A DNA stretch of 64,000 nucleotides from Ephemerocybe angulata (taxonomy: Eukaryota > Basidiomycota > Agaricomycetes > Agaricales > Psathyrellaceae), in contig JAACJK010000060.1 of the NCBI GenBank assembly GCA_013368325.1, forward strand, positions 62,001 to 126,000. Reading direction: 5' to 3'. The stretch's first letter is position 1. Every line of letters begins with the position of its first letter. The translations under genes and the position numbers were made by a program. The notes under the pieces were generated by a model. That model had not been told where the DNA came from. It made no database searches and worked only from the letters and a program-made list of their open reading frames with translations. Below are positions 22,640 to 32,934 of the stretch, in pieces.

Positions 22640-23935
22640 TCCCGCACGTCAATGTGTAGCACGGTCAAGCTCTAGTGAGGCTTTATCCTCCTCTCGGAGG
22701 CGAGGAGTCGCCCCTTCACGATATCCTCCGCGTGCTTAAGCCCGGTCCCAAAGGTCCGTGTAGCACCGTTTCTTACACTGGTAGATCTACCGTACTGACC
22801 GGCTCTGTAGGATGCGACATCGTCATCGAGCAGGCATTCGGCGCTCCAAAGGTCACCAAAGGTACGTCGTGCTCCCCCCATACCCGCCTATTGGACCTCA
22901 CCCTCGCTCCTTCACAGCCGGTGTCATGATTACGAAGAGCATCACGCTCAAAGCCGGGTTCTAGAACCTCGTCCAGGATACCGCCGCCAAGGCGAACGTG
23001 ATCGCCGGAGCCGGCACAACACCCGCCGCCGTCGTCGCCTGCGCCATCTACTCCCAGGCATCTAGGAGAACGGCGATACTAATGCCGCGAATCTCATTGT
23101 GCAGGCGATGGATAAGGTTGGGAAAAAGGGTGTGGGCACGCCGAAGGAGTGGCGCACGATTGAGGATGATCTACATCGAGGGCATGCACCTCGACCTCAG
23201 GTGAGTACCCCTCATCCCTTCGCCTTCCTTTCCTCGTTCTACTTCCCGTCTTTCTGCTCATGGAGTTCCACTTTCTCTATCCGCACTCCATTCGACGCCG
23301 AGTCGGGTTTTCATTGGTTGATTCACACTGCCCGCTCTTTACTCTTCGTCTTTGTTTGTTTCTTCCTTTTTAGCATGGAGGTCCCTTGTGAGTGAACGAC
23401 AGCGTCGCACTGCCCCGAAGCGAGTCGCTGGTGGACGACACGGGTGGGTTGTCGTCCGAGTCTGCATGATGATCATCGATGCCTTCTATCGCTGCTGCGA
23501 TCTCATTTCGCCCCAGTTTAGCATCGACCGCGTCCCCATCGCTCGTTTTCGTTTCTTGGCTTCAGGAGGGGCTGATGACACAAATCTCCGAGCTATTTCC
23601 CGTATACCATTCCTTACCGTTGGCTCGAGGCGCGTCGCTGTTCGGCGGCGACTCCTGCGCTCGTCGTCGGCGTCCGCCCCCCACCTTTCGCATTTCGTGT
23701 TCGTCGATCGCGCCTAGACCTCCACCCTCGACTCAGACTGCATCTGTTGTCCTTCTCTTTTTTTTTTATACCGCATTGACATTCACCTCCTATCTCCTAT
23801 CTTCACCTGGTCGTCCCTTCAATTCCTATGTACATTACGGCTGACTTTTCTCTCATTCCAGCGGCTTCATCTCCTAGTTTGAGAGGCTCCTCATCCTCCT
23901 CTTCGAGAAGTCCGGAAAGGAAATTTGCGTAAGTC
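22640..23935 (+). pseudogene. HSP60 (mitochondrial chaperonin) pseudogene, copy 1
   Basis: Pieces of the GroEL/HSP60 fold read in order, joined by introns: GPKG, then DIVIEQAFGAPKVTK, an ITKSITLKAGF-stop segment, QDTAAKANVIAGAGTT, then after a deletion of roughly 60 residues GDTNAANLIVQAMDKVGKKG and RTIEDD, and a last remnant near 23870 (GFIS, RLLILLFEKS). A TAG replaces the conserved Glu in KFEN, and there are frameshifts. The GT...AG gaps at 22756-22811 and after KVTK show that this is a copied genomic gene, not a processed one. HSP60 normally folds proteins in the mitochondrial matrix. The same lesions occur in copy 2 at 26190, so the copy was duplicated after it died. Confidence 0.8.
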
Positions 23936-24039
23936 CTATTTTGGCTCGTCGTTCTTTCATGTGACCCTCCCTTCGCCACCATATTCTCATTTACCGCTGT
24001 CCACAAGTGCGTTTGCTTACCTTATGATCCAATTCACGT

Positions 24040-24240
24040 CTCAATCAGGGCTGCACCCTACCGCCGCGACTACTACGAGCGCCTGCCACAAGGCACATCG
24101 ATGGAGAAGCTGGACAAAGACCTAGAAGAATGGCTGGCCGGACTCCATGTCATTGTTCGTCGAATTACCGAGTTCGTTGAGAAAGGAGGATTGAGAACGA
24201 TAGTATTAGATGGGTGGCCTTGGCTATTCCCCCTTTGAAT
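24040..24240 (+). other. Possible exon remnant of unknown gene
   Basis: After an AG acceptor at about 24049 an open stretch reads YYERLPQGTSMEKLDKDLEE and continues to a stop near 24238. The composition looks protein-like and helical, but no family is recognised and no partner exons are convincing. It directly follows the HSP60 relic. Confidence 0.25.
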
Positions 24241-25020
24241 TATATTTGTCGATTAGAGATCATACGAACGAAGGTGTTCACGTCCCTGGACCGCTTTTCT
24301 CCTTTTCTCATCAAATCTTCTTTCGAGTGAGATAGATGACCATTCTCTGCGACCGTAGCCACCACACTGCTCAACCACTTTCTTCTATACGGAGCCACGA
24401 GGGAAACTACTTAGAATTGGTTCCGGCCTGAGCGATGGGGCGCGGAACGAACCTAACCGAGCTCTAGAGACCAGAGGTTCGGTGAGTCCCCCTTCCTGAG
24501 GTCCATTCGCTCTGAAGATTGGTATACATGCTCGTAATGCACTCCGAAGAACGATCCTGCAATTTTTTCCGGAAGAAACGACCGGGAAATAGAGAAAATG
24601 AGGTTCGTTGGCGGATCGGTCGTTTGATTTGGCGGGTGTCATCGAACCGACAATATCACCGAACCTATGGTCAATGATAGTATCCAGAGTTGGAGGCCAC
24701 GGTGAGACACTTCCAATGGATCATCTCCCTGTGCCGAAGCTTCGTACTTATCCAGATACCATAAGTAATCCAACCCTCCCACTCATTCCATAATCCGCTA
24801 ACCGAAGAGAATAGGGGGTACTGTTATCAGCATGGCGAGATAAATCCCATTAACAACAGACATGGCTAGTATAGGTGGGTACGAGAATCTGGTTTATCAG
24901 TTTTCAAGTCCAAGACCACCATTTCTACACGTTTCATACCCAACTTTGATTGACAGTTGACCTTAAGCCTTCCTTCCTAGATCAGCGTCCCGGATATGTT
25001 TTCCCGGGAAACACAGGATA
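24240..25020. other. Gene-empty stretch upstream of SZF-B
   Basis: No supported gene, repeat or RNA is seen here; the promoter of SZF-B begins at its right edge. Confidence 0.4.
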
Positions 25021-25028
25021 TTGCAAGG

Positions 25029-25036
25029 TATAAAAG
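25029..25036 (+). promoter_or_regulatory. TATA box of SZF-B
   Basis: TATAAAAG 77 bp upstream of the SZF-B ATG at 25113. Confidence 0.65.
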
Positions 25037-25112
25037 GGAGGGTGCTTGGTCCCCCAGTTCTTCATAACGCAATACCAACCTAACTCAGCATCTACATCCT
25101 CCACTTGAAGCA

Positions 25113-25463
25113 ATGCGTGTCTCCCTCGCCCTCATTCCCATCGTTGCGGCCTCGGTGTCGTATGTCAATGCACACTCTGACGTTCGTGCTACCGCTTCTT
25201 CCCTCTGTCGAGACGCAATATCACTAAAATGACACGCTTATCTATTTTTCCAGCCCTCTTTCGTCGCCAGGGACTCGGAGTACATCGACGAGCTCGCCGC
25301 ACGCGAGGACGCGTACACAGAGGCCCTAGCGCGCCGCGAAATTATGGCCGACATCTCCACTCGCGAGCTTATGCAAGAGTTCTTCAAGCGTGACAAGAAG
25401 TGCAAATACTGTCTGAGCGGTTTCCTTGGTCCACATAAGCTACCAAAGAGGCGACGTGTGTAG
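25113..25463 (+). CDS. SZF-B: small secreted protein with half a zinc finger and basic tail
   Basis: Two exons (25113-25181 and 25254-25463) encode 92 residues. Exon 1 is a signal peptide (MRVSLALIPIVAASVSYV) ending AHSD at the phase-0 boundary shared by the family. The donor is GTTCGT, not the GTAAGT/GTACGT of its relatives; the acceptor is TTTTCCAG. Exon 2 contains RREIMADISTRELMQEF and then CKYC, the first half of a C2H2 finger. The second half is absent: the protein ends after PHKLPKRRRV with no H-x4-H. The tail resembles a monopartite nuclear-localisation signal, but that is inference. It could be a working zinc-binding variant or a truncated member. TATA box and frame are intact. Function unknown. 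Confidence 0.65.
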
Positions 25464-25702
25464 TGTTTGAGGCGTCCGAGTTGGATGTAAAAGGGGGGGC
25501 GAGGTCAACCGATTCGACTCAATACGAGTGGACAGACGTAGACAGAGAAATAGATATATTTGTTGGGGCAGAGAACAGAGACGAAACCATCAGAGACAGA
25601 GTGAGAATACCGAGAAACAGCGGGGGTAAACTTTCCTCGCAATGCAGACTCTGATAGATCAAAACAGCTGATTCTTGTGAGCCATGTCTGTCACGTTTAA
25701 TT

Positions 25703-25918
25703 GGTGCATAACGCGGGCGCAAAAATGAACGCCCAACTCGGCCGGTCACATCGACCAGCAGTAATAGGCAACACAGCAGTAGTATGGATTCAATACACTC
25801 CAGGGACATATAAAAGGGGACAGACGTTCGGTGTCACCTAAGGGTCCATACAGTTTCTACTACATACCATTGATCCACACTCCGCATTCTACCAACACCA
25901 ATCCGTCCGCTTCTCAAG
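25703..25918 (+). promoter_or_regulatory. SZF-C promoter region, homologous to that of SZF-D
   Basis: The 216 bp before SZF-C align with 32327-32545 before SZF-D. Shared blocks include gtgcata, gcgggcgca, aatgaacgccc, ctcggcc, atcgacca and the box cataTAAAAG (25809-25816 here, 32449-32456 in SZF-D). Conservation through the TATA box indicates duplication of whole transcription units. Confidence 0.7.
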
Positions 25919-25999
25919 ATGCCCATATGCATCTCCCTTGTGTCGAGTCTCATCCCGTTCACCATATCTCTGGCAAACTTCGCGCACGCCCACCCAGAC
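25919..25999 (+). pseudogene. SZF-C: orphan signal-peptide exon
   Basis: The ATG at 25919 opens a 27-codon exon encoding a signal peptide (start MPICISLVSSLIPF, end AHAHPD) followed by a good GTAAGT donor at 26000. This matches exon 1 of SZF-D almost exactly in layout. No STR(D/E)L exon or finger follows: after about 150 bp the sequence becomes the HSP60 pseudogene copy 2. The locus therefore keeps promoter, TATA box and secretion exon but has lost its body. A transcript could splice the signal peptide onto HSP60-derived sequence, but no open product results that I can see. Confidence 0.65.
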
Positions 26000-26099
26000 G
26001 TAAGTAATCAAGTCTCTGCAGAATCCCCGTGTCTTGAAATCGATATCCACACAGCATTACCCCCCGAACGAGGCGCGTGGCTACGTAGACACTTGACTT

Positions 26100-27480
26100 C
26101 GCACTTTCTCCCTCCCCTCATTCGATTCACTGAACCGCATGCTGACTCTCTCTAAAGTGGCTTCATCTCGACCTACCATACCACCTCCCGCACGTCAATG
26201 TGTAGCACGGTCAAGCTCTAGTGAGGCTTTATCCTCCTCTCGGAGGTGAGGAGTCGCCCCTTCACGATATCCTCCGCGTGCTCAAGCCCGGTCCCAAGGG
26301 TACGTGTAGCACTGTTGCTTACACTGGAAGATCTACCGTACTGACCGGCTCTGTAGGATGCGAGATCGTCATCGAGCAGACATTCGGCGCTCCAAAGGTC
26401 ACCAAAGGTACGTCGTGCTCCCTCCATACCCGCCTATTGCACCTCACCCTCGCCCCTTCACAGCCGGTGTCATGATTACGAAGAGCATCACGCTCAAAGC
26501 CGGGTTCTAGAACCTTGGCGTGCACCTCGTCCAGGATACCGCCGCCAAGGCGAACGGGATCGCCGGAGCCAGCACGACACCCGCCGCCATCGTCGCCTGC
26601 GCCATCTACTCCCAAGCATCCAGGAGAACGGCGATACCAATGTCGCGAACCTTATTGCGCAGGCGACGGAGAAGGTCAGAAAGAAGGGTGTGACTACGTC
26701 GATGGAGTGGCGCACGATTGAGGATGATATAGAGATCGTAGAGGGCATGCACCTAGACCTCAGGTGAGTACCCTCATCCCTTCGCCTTCCTTTCCTCGTT
26801 CTAGTTCTTTTTCTTTCCGCTCGTGGTGTTCCACTTTCTCTATCCACACTCCATTCAACGCCGAGTTGGTATGTCATCGGTCGATGCACATCTACTCTTC
26901 GTCTTTGTTTGTTTCTTCCTTTTTAGCATGGAGCTCACTTGTGAGTGAACGACAGCGCCGCACTTCCCCGAAGCGAGTCGCTGGTGGACGACACGGGAGT
27001 CTGCATGATAATCATCGATGTCTTCTATCGCTGCTGCGATCTTATTTCGCCCCAGTTTAGCATCGAGCGCGTTCCCATTGCTCGTTTTCATTTCTCGGCT
27101 TCCGGAAGGGCTGATGGCACGAATTTCCCGTATACCATTGCCTACCGTTGGCTCGAGGCGCGTCGCCGTTCGGCGGCGATTCCTGCGCTCGTCGTCGACG
27201 TCCGCCCCCACCTTTCGCATTTCGTGTTCGTCGATCGCGCCTCGACCTCCACCCTCGACTGCATCCATCGTTCCTCTCTTTTTTCTTATACCGCATTGAC
27301 CTTCACCTCGTATCTCCTATCTTCACCTGGCCGTCCCTTCAATTCCTATGTGCATTACGGCTGACTTTTCTCTCGTTCCAGCGGCTATTTTCAGAGGCGC
27401 CTCATCCTCCTCTTCGAGAAGTCCGGGAAGGAGATCTCGCACCTGCACGACACCTTGCGTCTACCATCGGCTGGCAGTTC
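26100..27480 (+). pseudogene. HSP60 pseudogene, copy 2
   Basis: This copy matches 22560-23930 nearly base for base across coding pieces and introns. It reads GPKG + CEIVIEQTFGAPKVTK, then ITKSITLKAGF-stop, QDTAAKANGIAGA, ENGDTNVANLIAQATEKV, RTIEDDIEIVEGMHLDLR, and finally ILLFEKSGKEISHLHDTL, where it breaks off. It shares the TAG in place of Glu and the central deletion with copy 1, but keeps a better GTACGT donor after GPKG and more of the EDDIEIVEGM region. It lies directly behind the SZF-C signal-peptide exon. No function is expected. Confidence 0.8.
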
Positions 27481-28419
27481 CATCACTGAGCAAGGCTTTC
27501 TGTGCACTCTCGCTAGTGCTAGTGCTATCGCTCTCGTATCATTTTCTCTCGCGCGAACGTATGCCCTTCTGAATCGACTCTGCTCTGCTCTGCTCCTGCC
27601 TCCGCTATCTTCTCTTCTCGGCGCTCGTCTACCTTGGCCGGCTTCGAGCCCATCTCTCCATCTCTTGACTGTTTGGTACCTACTTAACATGGCTCTGGGC
27701 GACTGAAGGTCTGTCTGTCTGGATGATGGCGATGGATGCTGCTGTGTGGATGGAACTTGGCTGTTGGGATTATGGTAGATTATGGAAGCTTGGTGTTGTG
27801 TCGACCTTGGTGGGGGTGTCGTTTACCGAGTGGCTTGTTGGACCGTGTGGTTGGATAAAGTGATAGGTCTAGTTCGCGTTGGATCGTTGGATCGTTTGTT
27901 TGTGAATTCATTTGCTGACTTCGTTCGTGCGCTCGTCCTTGTGTTCGTTCGTTCTTTTGCTCTTTCTTTTGCTCTTTGGTGTGCTCGTGCAGTGGTTGGT
28001 GGTGATACGCTCATGTGAGACGGGCAGCTCGTGCCACTGCTCGCGCTAGGTGGGAAAGCGAACGAGTGTGCTTACATGCCGTGGATGATGAGAATGGTGA
28101 GAATGCCATGAGAATGTTGGGAGGGTGGTTGGTTCTTAGTACTTGGCGTCTCAAGAGGCGTTGGTTGCTTAGTATGCGCGCAGAAGGCTTAGGTGGATTT
28201 TCGGGTCAGTAAGCCCTCCAAATCGCCGGCGCCTGGCGCACCGAGATGCAGGACCGCCCGACTAAGCGCCGAAGGGGCGCGCGGGATCTCTATCCGCACG
28301 CACCGAGTTCGGCGACTCGCCAGGCTCGAGAACCACCGACATATAGATAGATTGATAGATTCTGTACGCTTCTAGGACACGATCAGCGCAACAAACATGT
28401 TTAGAACGACGCACTGGTT
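27480..28419. other. Gene-empty stretch
   Basis: Beyond the HSP60 remnant there is T/C-rich low-complexity sequence (repeats of cttt, ctcgtc and ttcgttcg) and no supported gene. Confidence 0.4.
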
Positions 28420-28938
28420 TTACTTATTCTGAATCGTTTGGTTTGGCTTGCTCTGACTTGTTTGGCTTGGCTCGTCGCCGTTTTGGCTGTCTGAGAATTT
28501 GGACAACAGGGTGCGGTGAGGGTGGTGAGGAGGGAGGCTCGCTGCCCCGCGATTCGTTAGGAGACGAATGAACGATGAGGAGATCAGGGTGGATTGTTGC
28601 TGTCGGACATCATCACCTGTCATTGGGACCTTTTTTTTACCTATGTATCTATCTACGGCTCGTTCTACCATTTTTTGGCGTATGAGCATGTAAATTCTCT
28701 TTGGTTCGAGCGGTGTATCTGAGGATGGAGCGCACGGGATCGTTATTGGCTTGAGGGTACGTCGGGTAAAAGGGCGATATGGTCTCCTTTCCACCCGAGT
28801 ATAGTGACGTGAATCCGATGTGCCCGACCTCGTTTCTATGACTCTAAGTGGCACTCCTACGTATGTTCGCATGTATCTCGGCGGGCTCTGTAGGGGCATT
28901 CCGAGTGCGGGGTTATACTCTTTGTATCCCAGTGACAT
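28420..28938 (-). CDS. Hypothetical 172-residue ORF
   Basis: An uninterrupted frame starts at a real ATG (28938) and runs to 28420. The product is basic and low in complexity towards its C-terminus (Gln/Ser/Asn-rich). No signal peptide, membrane segment or family is seen, and there is no splice or promoter evidence. It may be a chance ORF. Confidence 0.22.
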   Translation of the reverse strand: MSLGYKEYNPALGMPLQSPPRYMRTYVGVPLRVIETRSGTSDSRHYTRVERRPYRPFTRRTLKPITIPCAPSSDTPLEPKRIYMLIRQKMVERAVDRYIGKKKVPMTGDDVRQQQSTLISSSFIRLLTNRGAASLPPHHPHRTLLSKFSDSQNGDEPSQTSQSKPNQTIQNK

Positions 28939-29094
28939 CGTGAGCCATATCTCATGACATGCTCTATTATTTAAGTATACAGGTAGATGGGTGGCTATCC
29001 ATCGCTGGAATGCTGAGACCTCAACTAGTGCCTATGGTGCACAAGACGCGTGAAGCGAGGATGGGCACGAGGCCGCGTGATCTAGTGCGTGATG

Positions 29095-29102
29095 TATAAA
29101 AA
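29095..29102 (+). promoter_or_regulatory. TATA box of the proline-rich gene
   Basis: TATAAAAA 82-89 bp upstream of the proposed ATG at 29184. Confidence 0.5.
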
Positions 29103-29183
29103 GGACACGAGTGTTCATCATCAACGCCAAACCTTCCCGACTTTCCTGCCACCGAACACGTCGCACCACTCAGCACCCCGGGC

Positions 29184-30440
29184 ATGGTGGGCTTCAGGAT
29201 CTGCCCTCACACATGCCACACCAAAGAACGCGGCCCGCATGGCCCTAGAGCACTCTGCGGGCTCTACATATACAAGACGTAAGTAGTCATTTCATCACTT
29301 CCAACTTTTTCTTTCGCGGTGGCATTCATCCATTCATCCATTCATCTTGCTCAGTATCTTCTTATCTAACCTGCATGCATGCATACATACAGGGAAGGAG
29401 GCGTCTCGAAACGCCACGATGTCGCTCATGCAGCGTTGAACTGCGATTGTCTCACCGACGAAGACCTCGAATGGGAGACGATGTCTGAGCTCGGGTACCT
29501 CCGCTTCGGATACCGCCTCTACGTCGCCTACAGCTCTTCCGAGCGGTTCGAGAAGCGCATCCAGCGGGGCTACGCCTCGGGGTGGGCGGAGCTCTTTGGC
29601 AAGTCAAACTCGGCGGGGAGTATCCCACCACCGATGTTTGACGCGGAGGACCGCCCGTTGGACTTTAGCTGTCATCCCGAGATGGAGAAGGTGTATCCGG
29701 TGCCGTGGCCTGTTCCGAGGATTGAGGATTTGCAGGATGAGTTGAATGCCCCCCCGCCTACTCCGCCTGAGATCCTGGCGAGGGTGCCTGCACCGCTTGC
29801 GCCGGTGGTCGCGTCAGAGGGGGACTCGGATTCAGACGACATGGACGTTACGGAAACGGGCCCTACCCCCAAGTTCCATGCGCCGCCACCGCCCTCTAGT
29901 AGTGTGACCCGCGAATCGAGTCTGTCAACGCTGCCCCGATCGCCCAGTCCCGATAATACCCCAGAGGTGGACTCGACGTCGTTTGCTACATATCGAAGTG
30001 GCGTCGACAGTCCTGCGCCGCCGCTTACGACCCCCGCCATCTTCTACGCGCCGCCTCCCGTTACCCAGCCTACCCCTACCATCTTTTATGCGCCTCCGGC
30101 ACCCGTTCCCTTTCCACAATCTCAATTCACGATGCGCTATACCCCACCGCCTCCGCCTCTGCCCACGCCTCCGCCTCCGCCCCAGCAGCCCAAAACGGTC
30201 ACCTTCGCTCCTTCAGTGAGCACGAGGGCCGCTCCGACTCCAACTCCGATTGCGACGACCCCGGTTGCGAGTCGGATACCCCCGATTGTGGATCACCTGC
30301 TGTCGGAGATTGATGAGGTTAGAGAGGCGCTGGAGGTGGAGAGGGAGATGCGGAGGTTTGGGGACGTGGAGGTTCGGAAGCTTAGGGATGAGGTTGCGGA
30401 GATGAGGAGGATGATTAAGGAGAGGGTTGGTCGGAGGTGA
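29184..30440 (+). CDS. Hypothetical protein, proline-rich with C-terminal coiled coil
   Basis: Exon 1 (29184-29278, ATG in CATGG context) joins exon 2 (29393-30440) in frame across a 114-bp GTAAGT...ACAG intron, giving 380 residues. A shorter start at 29379 would make a one-exon protein of 353 residues. The N-terminal 120 residues look folded, with aromatic-rich blocks (LGYLRFGYRLYVAYSSSERF, FDAEDRPLDFSCHPEMEKVY). The middle (about residues 150-310) is low-complexity Pro/Thr/Ser with an acidic SDSDDMD patch. The last 60 residues (LLSEIDEVREALEVEREMRR) form a strong heptad pattern, so a coiled coil is likely. No catalytic motif is seen. It is probably a host gene of unknown role; the intron contains CATT-type tetranucleotide repeats. 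Confidence 0.6.
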
Positions 30441-31079
30441 TGCGTTTAGGATTGGGCCAGTCGCAATTGGATTCACCCTATCGCGAGACTTGGATGCTCT
30501 CGGAGGAGTTAAACTCATGCTGGCACTTGTGGCTTCGACTAGGGACATGTGCTGCTCGTGGGTTGGGCGTTGTGAGTAATTTTCGAATGTAGATGTTCGT
30601 TAGAGGTCGGGAGGACAGGTGATACCACACTGGTGTCAGGAGAACTGCTATAAGTCTGACTCACCACCTTCCCTCTGAATCCGACTCAGGCTTGATCACT
30701 CTCTGTACTGAGTATGATGAAACACGCCTAACCGAAGACCGTGAAAGGCGTTGTCAAGTTGCGACACTCATGAGTTTCAGCTACATTGCCATGAAAGACT
30801 TCAGCCTCCAGGTGATGAGTGTACTGCCATTTGTGCTAACACTATGTAGTGTCCTTGGAGTACCACTTTCATCGTTCGCGAACCGGGGCACGCAGGGAGA
30901 TTTTATGGCACTGTGGTGGGTCTATATTGATGTCAGTGACTGGACTCCAAGTATCAAAATACAAATCCCTACCAACATGGGGCGCTTCAATTGACTCGAG
31001 TTACGACACGCAACATCGCAGCAAAGTCAATATAATAGTCCTCAAGACTTCTCGTTCTCCAATGTGGTGATCAGTCGAG
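30441..31079. other. Intergenic stretch
   Basis: No supported gene or repeat. The promoter of the secreted-protein gene at 31155 begins at its right edge (TATAAA at 31080-31085). Confidence 0.4.
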
Positions 31080-31085
31080 TATAAA
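31080..31085 (+). promoter_or_regulatory. TATA box of the secreted-protein gene
   Basis: TATAAA 70-75 bp upstream of the ATG at 31155. Confidence 0.55.
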
Positions 31086-31154
31086 GCTGCTGGCAGGGTC
31101 GTCAGACTGCAAAAAGAAACAACACATCTGATTCTACTCAACTATGGCACTACC

Positions 31155-31546
31155 ATGCACTTCCACATGCTCGCTGTAGCAGCACTCGCGTTTACCGCCA
31201 CATCCTTCTTAGGCTTGGCGACGGCCATACCCATGGGAGACGCCGGTGGATTAGGATACCATGACGTTGGCATAGGATCTGCAGCGTCGGAGGCGTCGGA
31301 GGCTCGGAGCAATATCTGCCATAGTCGCGGGTTCGGATTGGTGGGGAGGGGAGCGAGTCGCTTGCGATGGGAAAAGAGAAGGCGACATTTGGTGTGGAGT
31401 AGGGGCTTTCAATGTTCGGGAACCGTAAGTACTCGGGAACTTGGTTCTAAAAGTCTTTTTATTCTGCTCTCTAGAACCCCGTCCTCTCCATTGAACCTGT
31501 TGCTTCCGCCATTCAACCAGGTGGTATCAAAGTCTCCGTGTTGTGA
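31155..31546 (+). CDS. Small secreted protein of unknown family
   Basis: Exon 1 (31155-31424) and exon 2 (31475-31546), joined across a 50-bp GTAAGT...CTAG phase-0 intron, give 113 residues. The start MHFHMLAVAALAFTATSFL and cleavage region LATA-IPMG form a clear signal peptide. The mature part has a Gly/Ala/Ser-rich segment, two Cys (in SNICHSRG and FQCSGT) and a basic RLRWEKRRRH patch that could be a dibasic processing or nuclear signal. It has no zinc finger or STR motif, so it is not an SZF member. The size, secretion and lack of domains are those of candidate fungal effectors, which is inference only. Confidence 0.6.
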
Positions 31547-32326
31547 AATCCTGAGTGACGTAGTACGTGGATACTACATACGTGCTCAATGACTCTCCGT
31601 TGCTAGATTCACTGGATTGGAAGGTGACAACTTGAGGGTCATGGTTCTGGTAACGCCAATATAGACAGTGTGTACATCGGACTATGGTGTATTCCAGTCG
31701 TTCATGATACATTTTGCACAGACTTCCTCTGTTGGGCGTCGCGTTGTTGTCTATATTCTCCCTCCGCCTGTCTTATTGTTATCTATGGCTGTATAGCCCG
31801 TGCCGCTGAAGGGATCGTGTCCGCGCTACTCGCGAAACACGATCATTTGTTTGATGCGTCGGCGCCTCAGGCGAGGCGCCTATTCACATCCATCGGCGTT
31901 CGTCGGATCTATCCGACGCTTATATAGCGGTTCCCTCATGTCTTGATTCCTTAGTTACCTTTCCCCCCGTAGCTCACCTTCCCTCGTTCCGACTTCCCCT
32001 CTGTGCGCACAATCAATCTATTCATTTCTCCCGCCCTATCTACGACTAGCTAAGTGAGAGATCGAGGATAGAGGTCCGAGCCCCCTCGCACTCAGAGCCC
32101 CTCTTAGCTCTTCACCGCCTGGGTCCTTCTCTCGGGCACAGCGCGCGATGCGGGCGGTCAGCGGAGCATTTAGGCGCCCATCCAAGCATCCACTGATGTA
32201 CGTCTGACACGCACGCGGATTCCAAGGGCGCAATATTTCACTTATCCCAGTGCGCCTATTCAATGATTTTTATCATTGTATACTATAAACAAGGTCTGCT
32301 ATGTTACTGCACAGACTAGCAGCACA
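31547..32326. other. Intergenic stretch with short palindromes
   Basis: No supported gene. It contains the hairpin GGCGCCT/AGGCGCC at 31861-31880 and, a little downstream (about 31904), the palindrome TCGGAT-ct-ATCCGA. Otherwise I see nothing in it. Confidence 0.4.
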
Positions 32327-32448
32327 GTGCATAGTGCGGGCGCAGGAATGAACGCCCGGCTCGGCCATATCGACCAGGGGCCCCATCCCACCAAACACAG
32401 CAGTAGATATGAGTCCGCGGAATACGGAATACGACTTCTGCAGAGCCA

Positions 32449-32456
32449 TATAAAAG
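32449..32456 (+). promoter_or_regulatory. TATA box of SZF-D
   Basis: TATAAAAG 90-97 bp upstream of the SZF-D ATG, in sequence homologous to the SZF-C promoter. Confidence 0.65.
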
Positions 32457-32545
32457 AAGAGCGAGAGGTGGCTAAAGAGTACATCCAACCTCCTGTACCA
32501 GCCCACAGCCAATACCTACCAACACACATCCATCCGCCTCTCAAT

Positions 32546-32934
32546 ATGCGCATCTCCCTTTTGTCTCTCATCTCTTTCACCATAGCTCTGGCCAGCTATG
32601 TGCACGCCCACCCCGACGTAAGTAACCACAGCCCTTTCTCCAGCGCGCGCGTCTTCACCTCTGCACACAGCACTCCTCCAGTCTGAATGAGGCTAGAAGT
32701 TATGCCGACGCCCTCAGCGCGCGTGATATCCTCGATGCACTTTCAACGCGCGACCTGATCGACGAGCTCTCCGGTCGGCTGGAGCGCCGAGCTTTTGTTT
32801 GCTCTGTCTGCCGTAACACGTTCCCCAGTGCGTCTGCTGTAAGTGTGGACGGTACCCTGGGGTAGGGATGCGTCGAAGGTTGACTGACTTGCTATTAGTT
32901 GCAGGAACATGTCAGGAGAGAGCATGCCCACTAG
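32546..32934 (+). CDS. SZF-D: small secreted protein with one classical C2H2 zinc finger
   Basis: Three exons (32546-32617, 32671-32838, 32899-32934) encode 91 residues; both introns are phase 0. Exon 1 is a signal peptide (MRISLLSLISFTIALASYV) ending AHPD. The exon 2 acceptor must be the CACACAG at 32664-32670, because the later CCTCCAG would hit a TGA at once. Exon 2 carries SARDILDALSTRDLIDELSG and RLERRAF, then CSVCRNTFPS. Exon 3 supplies LQEHVRREHAH and the stop. The assembled finger CX2CX12HX4H is canonical, with the hydrophobic core residues F and L at the usual places. It is the cleanest family member, with a conserved promoter and no lesion. Role unknown; extracellular zinc binding, or delivery of a DNA/RNA-binding finger into a host cell, are possibilities. 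Confidence 0.82.

Noticed and set aside
32660..32682. CCTCCAG acceptor for SZF-D exon 2
   Set aside because: It gives an immediate in-frame TGA; the CACACAG acceptor 11 bases earlier keeps the frame and the conserved exon.
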